From positions 1 to 44,179 of the forward strand of contig CBFDBC010000005.1 in NCBI GenBank assembly GCA_965602945.1: a stretch of 44,179 nt of DNA, in the 5' to 3' direction. Positions 23,754 to 32,058 of the stretch are shown one piece after another. How positions within the stretch are numbered: the stretch's first letter is position 1; each line of letters opens with the position of its first letter. The translations under genes and the position numbers were made by a program. Under the pieces are notes generated by a model, which was given only the letters and a program-made list of their open reading frames with translations, was not told the DNA's origin and did no database searches. This DNA comes from JAUXEH01 sp965602945 (GTDB lineage Bacteria; Acidobacteriota; Aminicenantia; Aminicenantales; Aminicenantaceae).

Positions 23754-26258
23754 TCACACAACGATATTCACCAGTTTGTTGGGGATGCAGATGATCTTCC
23801 GAGGCTCCCGGCCGCCGACAAAGCTTTGAATCCGGTCCAGCTCCAATGCCATTCTCTTGACATCCTCTTCTTCAAGATCCGACTCGGCCTCGAACTTGGC
23901 CCTGACCTTGCCGTTGACCTGCACCACCACCGTCACCCTTTCCTCCCGGGCCAACTCAGGATCGAATTGGGGCCAGGCGCTTTTGGAGATCACGGGACTG
24001 CGTCCCGATTTTTCCCAGAGCTCTTCGGTAATGAAGGGCGCGAAGGGGGACAGGAGTTGGAGAAGCGCCCCAAAGGCCTCGCGTGTCAGCGCCCTTCCCT
24101 CCTCGGTGGCACTCAATTCGGGCGTATCCCGCCGGATTCGGTTGAACAGTTCCATGATGGAGCTGACGGCCGTATTCAGGTGATAGCGTTTGCCGATGTC
24201 ATCCGTGACCTTCTTTATGGTCTGATGGAGCTTCACCCGGAGTGGAGATGCGGCCGCTGCCCCGGCGGTGAGGGCCGCCTCGACCCCTCCTCCCTCCTCA
24301 CTCTTATTTCGAGTAACGGCAAGTGTGTCGGCCGACTCATGATAGAATTTCCAGATCCGATGAAGGAATCGGGAGGTCCCCTCGATGCCCTTCTCGTCCC
24401 AGGCAAATTCCTTTTCCGGCGGAGAAGCGAACAACATGAACAGACGGGTCGCATCGGCCCCGTATTTGGTGATCATTTCATCCGGGTCCACCACGTTGCC
24501 CTTGGATTTGGACATCTTGGCTCCATCCTTGGTCACCATGCCCTGACTGAGGTAGAAAGGAAAAGGCTCATCGATATCCGTCAGGCCCAGATCGCGCAGC
24601 AGTTTGCAGAAGAAACGCGCGTAGATCAGATGCAGGATGGCGTGCTCCACCCCTCCCACATAAACATCGACGGGCATCCACTCCTTGGCCTGCGACGGTT
24701 CAAACGGGAGCCGGTCGGCATGTGGAGAACAGTACCGGAAATAGTACCAGGACGAATCGAAGAACGTGTCCATGGTATCGGTCTCCCGCCGGGCCCGGCC
24801 TCCGCACCGCGGGCAATGTGTCTCGACAAAATCCCGGTTGGATCCCAGGGGTGAGCCATCCTCCCCGCTGAAATCCACCTCTTCGGGCAGCGTCACGGGA
24901 AGGTCCTCATAGGGGACACCAACGACGTCGCAGGTCTCGCAGTATATGACGGGGATGGGAGTCCCCCAGTATCTCTGCCGCGAGATCCCCCAGTCTCGCA
25001 GCCGGTATTGGACCTGTTTGTGGCCGAATCCTTTATCCCGGGCATATTCCGCCATCTTATCCATCGCTTCTGTCGAGATCATCCCGGAGAACGGCCCTGA
25101 ATTCACAACGGTCCCATGGTCGTGGAAGATCCCTTCCTCGGGAGACGCTCCCGCTTCAGGGACTACGACCTCCCGGATGGGAAGCCCATATTTGCGGGCG
25201 AACGCATGGTCCCGTTCATCGTGCGCCGGGACGGCCATGATGGCTCCTGTCCCGTATTCCATCAACACGTAGTTTGCCACCCAGACCGGGATATCTTCAC
25301 CGGTAAAGGGATTCACAGCTTTCTTATGTGTGTCGACGCCCTCTTTCTCCGTCTCACCCGCCTCTGCCTGCTGCTTGAGTTCCGTCCGGCTTTGCTCGAT
25401 CCAGCTCTTCACCTTACGGCGGTCGGCGGGATCTTCGACCAGCCGATCCGTGAGAGGATGCTCGGGGGAAAGCACCATGAATGTAGCCCCGTAGATGGTG
25501 TCGATCCGGGTCGTGAAGACCTCGATCCCGTCCCGGTCGTCCTTCAGCGGGAAGGTCACCCGGCCCCCGGTGCTCCGTCCGATCCAGTTCCTCTGCATCA
25601 CCAGCACATGCTCGGGCCACTTCCTGAGCTGCTCCAACCCGGTGAGGAGTTCTTCGGCGTAGTCCGTTATTTTCAGGAACCACTGCTCCATGTGTTTCAT
25701 GGACACCTGAGTATCGCAGCGCCAGCATCCGTCGTTCACGACCTGTTCGTTGGCCAGCACGGTCTGACAGCTGGGGCACCAGTTCACCTGGCTCTTCTTC
25801 CGGTAGGCCAATCCTCGCTCCAGAAGCTGCAGGAATATCCACTGATTCCAGACGTAGTACTCGGGAAGACATGTGGCGACCTCACGCGACCAGTCATAGC
25901 TGAAGCCCAACCTCTTCAGCTGCGTCTTCATGTGCTCGATGTTGCTCAGCGTCCACTCCCTCGGGTGGATATCCTGCTCTATGGCAGCGTTCTCCGCGGG
26001 CATCCCGAAGGCATCCCAGCCGATGGGGTGGAGGACGTCGAGGCCCTGCATGACCTTGAACCGGGAGATCACGTCCACGATGGAAAAATTGCGGACATGG
26101 CCCATGTGGATGCGGCCGGAAGGATAGGGGTACATCTCCAGGCAGTAACATTTTTCTTTCCGGCTGTCTTCACCGGCCTTGAAGGTCTGCTGCTCTTCCC
26201 AGATCCGCTGCCATTTTTTCTCGATCTGTGGGAAAACATATCGGTCTTTCACGGGCAT
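23754..26258 (-). CDS. leuS: Leucyl-tRNA synthetase
   Basis: Class I synthetase charging tRNA-Leu, 834 residues. PYPSGRIHMGHVRN contains the HIGH-type motif as HMGH, and AKMSKSKGNVVDP contains KMSKS. The CP1 editing domain lies between about 220 and 420 (VFTTRIDTIYGATFMVL). A zinc-type CP segment with paired Cys is visible (CPSCQTV, CWRC; later CPRCGG). The frame opens at 26300, but MPVKDRYVFP at 26258 has AAAGGAA upstream and fits the family. Confidence 0.96.
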   Translation of the reverse strand: MPVKDRYVFPQIEKKWQRIWEEQQTFKAGEDSRKEKCYCLEMYPYPSGRIHMGHVRNFSIVDVISRFKVMQGLDVLHPIGWDAFGMPAENAAIEQDIHPREWTLSNIEHMKTQLKRLGFSYDWSREVATCLPEYYVWNQWIFLQLLERGLAYRKKSQVNWCPSCQTVLANEQVVNDGCWRCDTQVSMKHMEQWFLKITDYAEELLTGLEQLRKWPEHVLVMQRNWIGRSTGGRVTFPLKDDRDGIEVFTTRIDTIYGATFMVLSPEHPLTDRLVEDPADRRKVKSWIEQSRTELKQQAEAGETEKEGVDTHKKAVNPFTGEDIPVWVANYVLMEYGTGAIMAVPAHDERDHAFARKYGLPIREVVVPEAGASPEEGIFHDHGTVVNSGPFSGMISTEAMDKMAEYARDKGFGHKQVQYRLRDWGISRQRYWGTPIPVIYCETCDVVGVPYEDLPVTLPEEVDFSGEDGSPLGSNRDFVETHCPRCGGRARRETDTMDTFFDSSWYYFRYCSPHADRLPFEPSQAKEWMPVDVYVGGVEHAILHLIYARFFCKLLRDLGLTDIDEPFPFYLSQGMVTKDGAKMSKSKGNVVDPDEMITKYGADATRLFMLFASPPEKEFAWDEKGIEGTSRFLHRIWKFYHESADTLAVTRNKSEEGGGVEAALTAGAAAASPLRVKLHQTIKKVTDDIGKRYHLNTAVSSIMELFNRIRRDTPELSATEEGRALTREAFGALLQLLSPFAPFITEELWEKSGRSPVISKSAWPQFDPELAREERVTVVVQVNGKVRAKFEAESDLEEEDVKRMALELDRIQSFVGGREPRKIICIPNKLVNIVV

Positions 26259-26287
26259 GGTTCCTTTACCTGTTAACAATCCTATAA

Positions 26288-26316
26288 ATATTAGGGACAT
26301 ACCAGTTGATTGTCAA
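26288..26316 (-). promoter_or_regulatory. leuS promoter
   Basis: On the minus strand, a perfect TTGACA (26316-26311) and TAATAT (26293-26288) are 17 bp apart. The leader is about 22 nt and carries a Shine-Dalgarno. The -35 overlaps the -35 of the divergent promoter at 26310-26339, so the two cannot be occupied at once. Confidence 0.7.
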
Positions 26317-26339
26317 CTTCCGGAAGGAAGTGCTAGAAT
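26310..26339 (+). promoter_or_regulatory. Divergent promoter of the small membrane gene, possibly leaderless
   Basis: TTGTCA (26310-26315) and TAGAAT (26334-26339) are separated by 18 bp. The ATG at 26349 is 9 nt after the -10, so the transcript would start about 3 nt before it. The GTG at 26340 would lie upstream of the predicted transcription start. Confidence 0.5.
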
Positions 26340-26348
26340 GTGGGGACT

Positions 26349-26927
26349 ATGGATTTCTTCTTCGTACTTGATTTCCGCGGAAGATTCCGATTTTTCTCGT
26401 CTCACCCGGCCGAAGAGATCAAGGTCGAATTTTCCCGGTTGAAGAGGATCTGGGAAGCAGCCAGAGAAAAACTCATGCTGCTCCCGCCCCGGATACTCCG
26501 CCAGGAACAGGCCTTTGAGAGGGCCCTGAAGCTCGAAACTTCCGAGGTGACGATCAAACACGCCCGGAGTACTCCCGAAAAAAAGATCCGGCGCCGTTTT
26601 TTTTTCTTCCTGCAGAAGCAGAGGAGCAAACACATTGTGCTCATCATCCTTGAGGCCCTGCTGCTTCCTGTCTCCGGACTCATGGCCCTGCTGCCCGGCC
26701 CCAATGTGTTCTTCGGGATCCTGGCCCTGCTCCTGCTCACCCACTGGCAGGCGCTCCGCGGAATCAACCGCCTGGGCAGGATGAAGCCCCAATTCATCCC
26801 GTCCGAGCTTTTGGGAACCTGGGAAGGCAAACTCGAGGCGGGAGACACAGTGGAGTACGCCGAGGTCCTGTCCCGGATCGAATCGGAATACCGGATCTCC
26901 GACGCGGCCAAGATCCTCTTTAAATAG
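26349..26927 (+). CDS. Small membrane protein, possibly K+/H+-exchange-related family
   Basis: A 192-residue protein with a basic N-terminal cytoplasmic part and one hydrophobic region (about 95-133) that can form two helices. That region holds the motif LLPGPNVFFGILALLLLTHWQALRG, which resembles the mitochondrial K+-H+ exchange-related family; similarity is by eye only. A run of nine T (26597-26605) encodes a Phe block just after a run of seven A. It is the first gene of a three-gene set of small envelope proteins. Confidence 0.6.
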   Translation: MDFFFVLDFRGRFRFFSSHPAEEIKVEFSRLKRIWEAAREKLMLLPPRILRQEQAFERALKLETSEVTIKHARSTPEKKIRRRFFFFLQKQRSKHIVLIILEALLLPVSGLMALLPGPNVFFGILALLLLTHWQALRGINRLGRMKPQFIPSELLGTWEGKLEAGDTVEYAEVLSRIESEYRISDAAKILFK

Positions 26928-26935
26928 CCGGCTGA

Positions 26936-26964
26936 TTGACAAACCCGGTTTTTTAATTTATGTA
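26936..26964 (+). promoter_or_regulatory. Promoter of the DUF948-like gene, possibly leaderless
   Basis: A perfect TTGACA (26936-26941) and TATGTA (26959-26964) are 17 bp apart, with the ATG at 26974 only 9 nt further. AGGA at 26966-26969 is too close to the start to be a standard ribosome site, and might not be transcribed. Confidence 0.5.
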
Positions 26965-26973
26965 TAGGATACC

Positions 26974-27348
26974 ATGTCGCTGACTCTTTCCCAGTTTCTG
27001 TTCCTGGTCCTGACTTTCGCCGCCGTGGTCGCGGTGACCTTCCTGGTGCTGTTCCTGAACCAACTGCGGAAGACCGCACGGGAAGCGGAGAAAACCCTGG
27101 CCGAGGCCCATGAACTCGTGGTCAATCTCAATTCCACCAGCCAGAAAGTCAACCAGAGGATCGAAGAGGTGGGAGAGGTGGTCGAAGCCGCACGCAAAGC
27201 CGCGGTGGGTATCTCCGATGCGTCTCTATTCTTTTCCAACCGGATCATGAGACCCGCGTCGCGCTACTGGCCGTTCATGGTGCCGCTGATCCGGCTGTTC
27301 TGGCGGCAGTGGAGGAAGAAGAAAAAGGAGGAAAAAAATGGACAATAG
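26974..27348 (+). CDS. DUF948-like membrane-anchored coiled-coil protein
   Basis: A 124-residue product with one N-terminal transmembrane helix (about 8-28), a long coiled-coil-like helix (LRKTAREAEKTLAEAHELVVNLNSTS and on), and a very basic tail (RQWRKKKKEEKNG). This layout matches DUF948 proteins, often found with YtxH proteins and linked to envelope stress. It overlaps the next gene by 11 bp. Confidence 0.65.
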   Translation: MSLTLSQFLFLVLTFAAVVAVTFLVLFLNQLRKTAREAEKTLAEAHELVVNLNSTSQKVNQRIEEVGEVVEAARKAAVGISDASLFFSNRIMRPASRYWPFMVPLIRLFWRQWRKKKKEEKNGQ

Positions 27349-27661
27349 AGGTTCGAGCGCCGTTGAAGTCACCCTCTCTTTCCTGTTGGGGACCGCCGCC
27401 GGTTTTATCCTGGGCGTCCTGTTCGCCCCTTCCAGTGGGGAGGAAACCCGGAAAAAGATCCAGGAAGGTGCAGTCAAAACCGGGGTGAAGGCCAAAGACA
27501 GCTACGAGCGAATCAGCAAAGAAGCGGAAAAGGGCATCGAGCTGGTCAAGGAAAAAACGACCGAAGGTGTGACCGCGATCAAGGACTTTGTGGACAAGAA
27601 AAAGGAAGAAATCTCCAAAAAGATCCCGGATTTTTCAGCCAAAGAGGAAGAAACGAAATAG
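27338..27661 (+). CDS. YtxH-domain protein
   Basis: A 107-residue product of the YtxH type: a Gly-rich hydrophobic N-terminal segment (LSFLLGTAAGFILGVLFAP) followed directly by SSGEETRKKI and a long Lys/Glu amphipathic helix. YtxH proteins are small, membrane-associated and poorly understood, sometimes induced by stress. The ATG follows GGAGGAAAAAA. Overlap with the DUF948-like gene indicates an operon. Enolase begins 68 nt downstream with its own ribosome site. Confidence 0.75.
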   Translation: MDNRGSSAVEVTLSFLLGTAAGFILGVLFAPSSGEETRKKIQEGAVKTGVKAKDSYERISKEAEKGIELVKEKTTEGVTAIKDFVDKKKEEISKKIPDFSAKEEETK

Positions 27662-27729
27662 AGCCGCTCCGTTCCTGACACCGACCCTTCCCGGCAACCC
27701 GAGTCACCAAACCACCCAAGGAGTATAAG

Positions 27730-29025
27730 ATGGCAAAGACGACTATCACCGCGATCTCCCCCCTGGAAATACTCGACTCTAGAGGCAATCCCACCATAAG
27801 GACCCGGGTCCTGCTGGAATCCGGAGCGGAAGGCACCGCCTCGGTCCCTTCCGGTGCCTCCACCGGGAAACGGGAGGCTTTGGAACTGAGGGATGGAGAT
27901 GATTCCCGGTATTTGGGGAAGGGCGTCCTCAAGGCGGTGGACAATGTCCGGAATGTCATCGCCCCGGCCGTTTTGGGAATGGACGGACAGGCTCAGCAGG
28001 AGCTGGACAGGAAGATGATGGAGCTGGACGGGACCTCCTCCAAACAGAACCTGGGGGCCAACGCCATTCTTTCGGTGTCCATGGGAACAGCTGTGGCCGC
28101 CGCCCGGGCGCTCGAGCGCCCGCTCTTTGATTACCTGAGTCCCCGGGAGCGATATCTTTTGCCGGTTCCCCAGTGCAACATCCTCAACGGAGGAGCGCAC
28201 GCCGACAACAACGTCGACATCCAGGAGTTCATGATCGCCCCCACCGGAGCCGCGTCGTTTTCAGAGGCGATCCGCATGGCCGTGGAGGTGTTTCACTCCC
28301 TCAAGAAAACCCTCAAGGACAAGGGATACAACACCGCCGTGGGGGACGAAGGAGGCTTCGCCCCCAACCTGAAATCAAACCGTGAGGCGCTGGACCTGAT
28401 CCTGAAAAGCATCGAGCGGGCCGGATTTCGGCCGGGTGAGGAGGTGTACCTGGCGCTGGACGTGGCCGCCTCCGAGTTCTTCGTCGACGGGGAATATGTG
28501 TTCAAGAAATCCGACGGGTCCCGCCGAACCGCAGAGCAGATGATCGACTTTTACCGAACCCTGATCGCCGACTATCCCATCATCTCCATCGAGGACGGCC
28601 TGTCCGAAGACGATTGGACAGGATGGAAAAGCATGACCGATGCCTTGGGAGACACGGTCCAGCTGGTGGGCGATGACATCTTCGTGACCAACCCCGCCAT
28701 CCTCAGGGAGGGGATCGAAAAGGGGATCTGCAATGCCATCCTGATCAAGCTGAATCAGATCGGCTCCCTGACAGAAACCATCGACACGGTCACCTACGCG
28801 CACGAACACGGATATACCTGCGTGATCTCACACCGCTCCGGAGAGACCTCCGACACGTTCATCGCCGACCTCAGTGTCGCTCTCGGAACCGGCCAGATAA
28901 AGACAGGATCCCTGTGCCGCAGCGACCGCGTGGCCAAATACAACCGCCTGCTGGAGATCGAGGCCCTTCTCGGAGTCCGGGCGGAGTATGCGGGTGCCGG
29001 CGCCTTTTCCCGCTACCTCAGATAA
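27730..29025 (+). CDS. eno: Enolase
   Basis: Converts 2-phosphoglycerate to PEP in glycolysis and gluconeogenesis. The 431-residue product has LDSRGNPTIRTRVLLESG, the mobile-loop SGASTGKREALELRDGD, metal ligands in SIEDGLSEDDW and VGDDIFVTN, and catalytic ILIKLNQIGSLTET, SHRSGETSDTFIADL and KTGSLCRSDR. All catalytic residues I can locate are present. AAGGAG precedes the ATG. It supplies PEP, the phosphate donor of the PTS encoded here. Confidence 0.97.
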   Translation: MAKTTITAISPLEILDSRGNPTIRTRVLLESGAEGTASVPSGASTGKREALELRDGDDSRYLGKGVLKAVDNVRNVIAPAVLGMDGQAQQELDRKMMELDGTSSKQNLGANAILSVSMGTAVAAARALERPLFDYLSPRERYLLPVPQCNILNGGAHADNNVDIQEFMIAPTGAASFSEAIRMAVEVFHSLKKTLKDKGYNTAVGDEGGFAPNLKSNREALDLILKSIERAGFRPGEEVYLALDVAASEFFVDGEYVFKKSDGSRRTAEQMIDFYRTLIADYPIISIEDGLSEDDWTGWKSMTDALGDTVQLVGDDIFVTNPAILREGIEKGICNAILIKLNQIGSLTETIDTVTYAHEHGYTCVISHRSGETSDTFIADLSVALGTGQIKTGSLCRSDRVAKYNRLLEIEALLGVRAEYAGAGAFSRYLR

Positions 29026-29038
29026 ATCCTGGAGAAGG

Positions 29039-30640
29039 ATGACGAGCGAAAGAAAAAAGCACTTCCGTACCCATTCCGGCATCGAGCTGAAAACCGCCTT
29101 CACACCGGAAGACCTCGGCGAGATGTTCCCCAACCAGGCCCTGGGCGCCCCGGGGGAGTTCCCCTTCACCAGAGGAGTTTATCCCGATATGTACCGGGGA
29201 CGCCTCTGGACCATGCGGCAGTATGCGGGATTCGGGACAGCGGCGGAATCGAACCAGCGGTACCGTTTTCTGCTGGACCAGGGCCAGACCGGACTGAGCG
29301 TCGCGTTTGACCTGCCCACTCAATTGGGACTGGACTCCGACGACCCCCGTGCAGAGGGCGAAGTGGGCAAGGTGGGTGTTGCCATCGACACTCTGGAGGA
29401 CATGGAAATCCTTTTCGACGGCATCCCGCTGGACCGGGTTTCGGTCTCCATGACCATCAATGCCACCGCCGCCATCGTGCTGGCCATGTATCTGGCGATG
29501 GCCCAGAAAAGGGGCATCGGGTGGGACAGGCTCTCGGGCACCATCCAGAACGACATACTGAAGGAATACGAAGCACGCGGCACGTACATCTATCCGCCGG
29601 AACCGTCACTGAATATCATCACACACATCCTGGCATTCTGTCGCGAGAAGGTTCCCGGCTGGAACACCATGAGCATCAGCGGCTATCACATCCGTGAAGC
29701 GGGTGCCACGGCCGTCCAGGAACTGGCCTTCACTTTTGCCAACGCCAAGGCTTACCTCGGAGCCGCCCTGGCCGCCGGCCTGGACATCGACGATTTCGCC
29801 CCGCGGCTCTCATTCTTCCTGGCTGCTCACAACAACTTCCTGGAAGAGGTCGCCAAGTTCCGTGCGGCACGGCGGGTTTGGGCCGGGCTCGTCCGGCACC
29901 GCTTCGGAGCCAAAGACCCTAAGTCCTGGAAATTCCGGTTCCACACTCAGACCAGCGGCATGACCCTGGTGGCCCAGGAACCGGACAACAACGTCGTGCG
30001 GGTTACCCTGCAGGCCCTGGCCGCGGTCCTGGGAGGCACGCAGTCGCTGCACACCAACTCCCGGGATGAGGCTCTGGCCCTGCCCAGCCAGGACTCCGCC
30101 CGCATTGCGCTGCGCACACAGCAGATCATCGCGAATGAGAGCGGGGTCACCGACACGGTAGATGCTCTGGGAGGCTCCTACTGCATCGAGAGCCTGACCA
30201 ACCGGATCGAGCAGGAGGTGGAGGCCTACCTCAAGAAGATCGATGACATGGGCGGCGTCCTGCCTGCCATCGAAAGGGGATACATCCAGAAAGAGATTCA
30301 GGACAGTGCGTATGCCTATCAAAAAGAGATCGAGAGGGGAGACCGGCTCATCGTCGGCTTGAACACCCACACTGTTGAAGCGGATAAGGCGAAGTTCAAG
30401 CTCTACGCCCCAGGCCCAGAAATCGAGCAGAATCAGCGGGACAGCCTCCATCGGGTCAGGCAGAAACGGCAGCCCGGCCGTGTCAAAGAACGCCTGACCG
30501 GCCTGGAAAAGGCCTTGGCCGCGGGAGCGAACCTGATGCCCGCCATGGTCGAAGCCGTGAAGGAGGGGGTCACACTGGGCGAGATATCCGAGCTGCTCAG
30601 GGGGACTTTCGGGACATTCAGAGAGAACATCACGATCTGA
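29039..30640 (+). CDS. Methylmalonyl-CoA mutase, large (catalytic) subunit
   Basis: The catalytic barrel subunit of a split methylmalonyl-CoA mutase, interconverting methylmalonyl-CoA and succinyl-CoA. Hallmarks are RQYAGFGTAAESNQRYRFLL, GLSVAFDLPTQLGLDSDDP, SMTINATAAIVLAMY, SGYHIREAGATAVQELAF and the GGTQSLHTNSRDEAL segment. At 533 residues it lacks the C-terminal B12-binding domain (no DxHxxG), which must be encoded elsewhere. The ATG at 29039 follows GGAG; the frame is open to 28988 inside eno. Confidence 0.92.
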   Translation: MTSERKKHFRTHSGIELKTAFTPEDLGEMFPNQALGAPGEFPFTRGVYPDMYRGRLWTMRQYAGFGTAAESNQRYRFLLDQGQTGLSVAFDLPTQLGLDSDDPRAEGEVGKVGVAIDTLEDMEILFDGIPLDRVSVSMTINATAAIVLAMYLAMAQKRGIGWDRLSGTIQNDILKEYEARGTYIYPPEPSLNIITHILAFCREKVPGWNTMSISGYHIREAGATAVQELAFTFANAKAYLGAALAAGLDIDDFAPRLSFFLAAHNNFLEEVAKFRAARRVWAGLVRHRFGAKDPKSWKFRFHTQTSGMTLVAQEPDNNVVRVTLQALAAVLGGTQSLHTNSRDEALALPSQDSARIALRTQQIIANESGVTDTVDALGGSYCIESLTNRIEQEVEAYLKKIDDMGGVLPAIERGYIQKEIQDSAYAYQKEIERGDRLIVGLNTHTVEADKAKFKLYAPGPEIEQNQRDSLHRVRQKRQPGRVKERLTGLEKALAAGANLMPAMVEAVKEGVTLGEISELLRGTFGTFRENITI

Positions 30641-30702
30641 CGATCCTCTTTTTTCCTGAGAATCCGGCCATCCCGGAAGCGTCAATTGAATGGATGCCCG
30701 GA

Positions 30703-30732
30703 TTGAGTTTCAGGAAAGGAATGGTGTAAGAT
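30703..30732 (+). promoter_or_regulatory. Amidohydrolase promoter, leaderless type
   Basis: TTGAGT (30703-30708) and TAAGAT (30727-30732) are separated by 18 bp. The ATG at 30739 is only 6 nt after the -10, so transcription should start at or next to the A of the start codon. No Shine-Dalgarno is present. Confidence 0.5.
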
Positions 30733-30738
30733 TAGATC

Positions 30739-32040
30739 ATGATGACCCACTCCTCACGGAGCCTCAAGTTTTTTATCCCACTGCTGCTGCTCTGCGCGGC
30801 AGCGGCACTGGGAGAGGTGGACACAACCACCGCCTACCTCATCGATGAGGAGATCACACGGCACATCCAGGAGATCATCAAGCTCCGCCGCTTCCTGCAC
30901 ATGAATCCGGAGTTAAGCCAACTGGAATTCGAGACCTCAAAGCTGGTAGCCTCCCAGCTTCTGTCCATGGGCCTGGAGGTCAAGACCGGGATTGCAAAAA
31001 CCGGAGTAATCGGCCTCCTCCGGGGCGATCAGCCGGGCTTAACCATCGCCCTTCGGGCCGATATGGATGCCCTCCCCCTCCAGGAAGACACAGCCGTGCC
31101 TTTCCAGTCTCTCAACTCGGGGATCATGCATGCCTGCGGGCACGACATCCACACGGCCGTCGCTCTGGGAACGGCCCGTGTCCTCAGCCGGCTCAAGGAC
31201 AGGATCAAAGGCAACATCAAATTCATCTTCCAACCCGGAGAGGAAGGCCCGCCCGCCGGAGAGGAAGGGGGTGCATCCCTGATGATTCGGGAGGGAGTCC
31301 TGGACGATCCGCCCGTCATGGCCGTCATCGCCCTGCACGTCTGGCCGGACATACCGGTAGGGCAGGCGCAGTTTACCGTCGGTTCCGCTTTGGCCGCGGC
31401 GGACGGATTCGAGATAACCGTGAAGGGGCGTGCAGCGCATGGCGCCCGTCCTTACGAGGGGATCGATGCCATAGTCCTCGCCTCCCAACTGGTGCTCAGC
31501 ATACACTCCACGCTCAACCGGACAATCCACCCGGGCGATCCGCTCGTGGTCTCCATCGGAAGGATCCAGGGCGGCGTTCGTTCCAATATCATCGCAGACG
31601 AGGTCCGGCTGTCAGGCACGGTCCGAACCCTCTCCGATGCCAACCGCACACGCATCGAACGGCTGCTGCGGGACATCGCACTCGGAGTCACACAACCCCA
31701 AGGCGCGGACTTCGCCCTGCGGTACACCCGCGGCACTTCGCCCGTGTACAACCATCCGGACCTGGCGGATATCCTGTTCCCCGCGCTGCAGGCGGCACTG
31801 GGAAAAAACAACGTGTCCGCGCACTCTCCCCAGATGGTGGCCGAAGACTTTTCCGAATTCAGCCAGCGGATACCGGGCTTCTATTTTCTGCTGGGCGTCC
31901 GGCCTCCGGGAACCCGGACCATGCCGCCCCTGCACAACTCCCGCTTCCTCCCGGATGAGAAGAGCATCGCTGTCGGAATCAAGGCTGCATCGCATCTTCT
32001 GCTCGACGGCCTCGCCTACCAGCACCGGATCGAAGACTGA
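30739..32040 (+). CDS. Exported M20-family amidohydrolase
   Basis: Metal-dependent hydrolase of the M20D/amidohydrolase group (hippurate, N-acyl-amino acid or peptide hydrolysis). The 433-residue product starts with a signal peptide (about 1-25, FFIPLLLLCAAAALGEVD), so it is exported. Metal-site segments are HMNPELSQLEFET, RADMDALPLQED, MHACGHDIHTAVALG, FQPGEEGPPAG and the dimerisation domain with GRAAHGARPYEG. Substrate cannot be told from sequence. comEC starts 18 nt downstream. Confidence 0.9.
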   Translation: MMTHSSRSLKFFIPLLLLCAAAALGEVDTTTAYLIDEEITRHIQEIIKLRRFLHMNPELSQLEFETSKLVASQLLSMGLEVKTGIAKTGVIGLLRGDQPGLTIALRADMDALPLQEDTAVPFQSLNSGIMHACGHDIHTAVALGTARVLSRLKDRIKGNIKFIFQPGEEGPPAGEEGGASLMIREGVLDDPPVMAVIALHVWPDIPVGQAQFTVGSALAAADGFEITVKGRAAHGARPYEGIDAIVLASQLVLSIHSTLNRTIHPGDPLVVSIGRIQGGVRSNIIADEVRLSGTVRTLSDANRTRIERLLRDIALGVTQPQGADFALRYTRGTSPVYNHPDLADILFPALQAALGKNNVSAHSPQMVAEDFSEFSQRIPGFYFLLGVRPPGTRTMPPLHNSRFLPDEKSIAVGIKAASHLLLDGLAYQHRIED

Positions 32041-32058
32041 TCCATCCGGTAACGTTGT

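Noticed and set aside
30641..30738. Intrinsic terminator after the mutase gene
   Set aside because: The T-run at 30648-30653 comes before, not after, the longer inverted repeat (about 30655-30715), and the stem preceding the T-run is only 4 bp.
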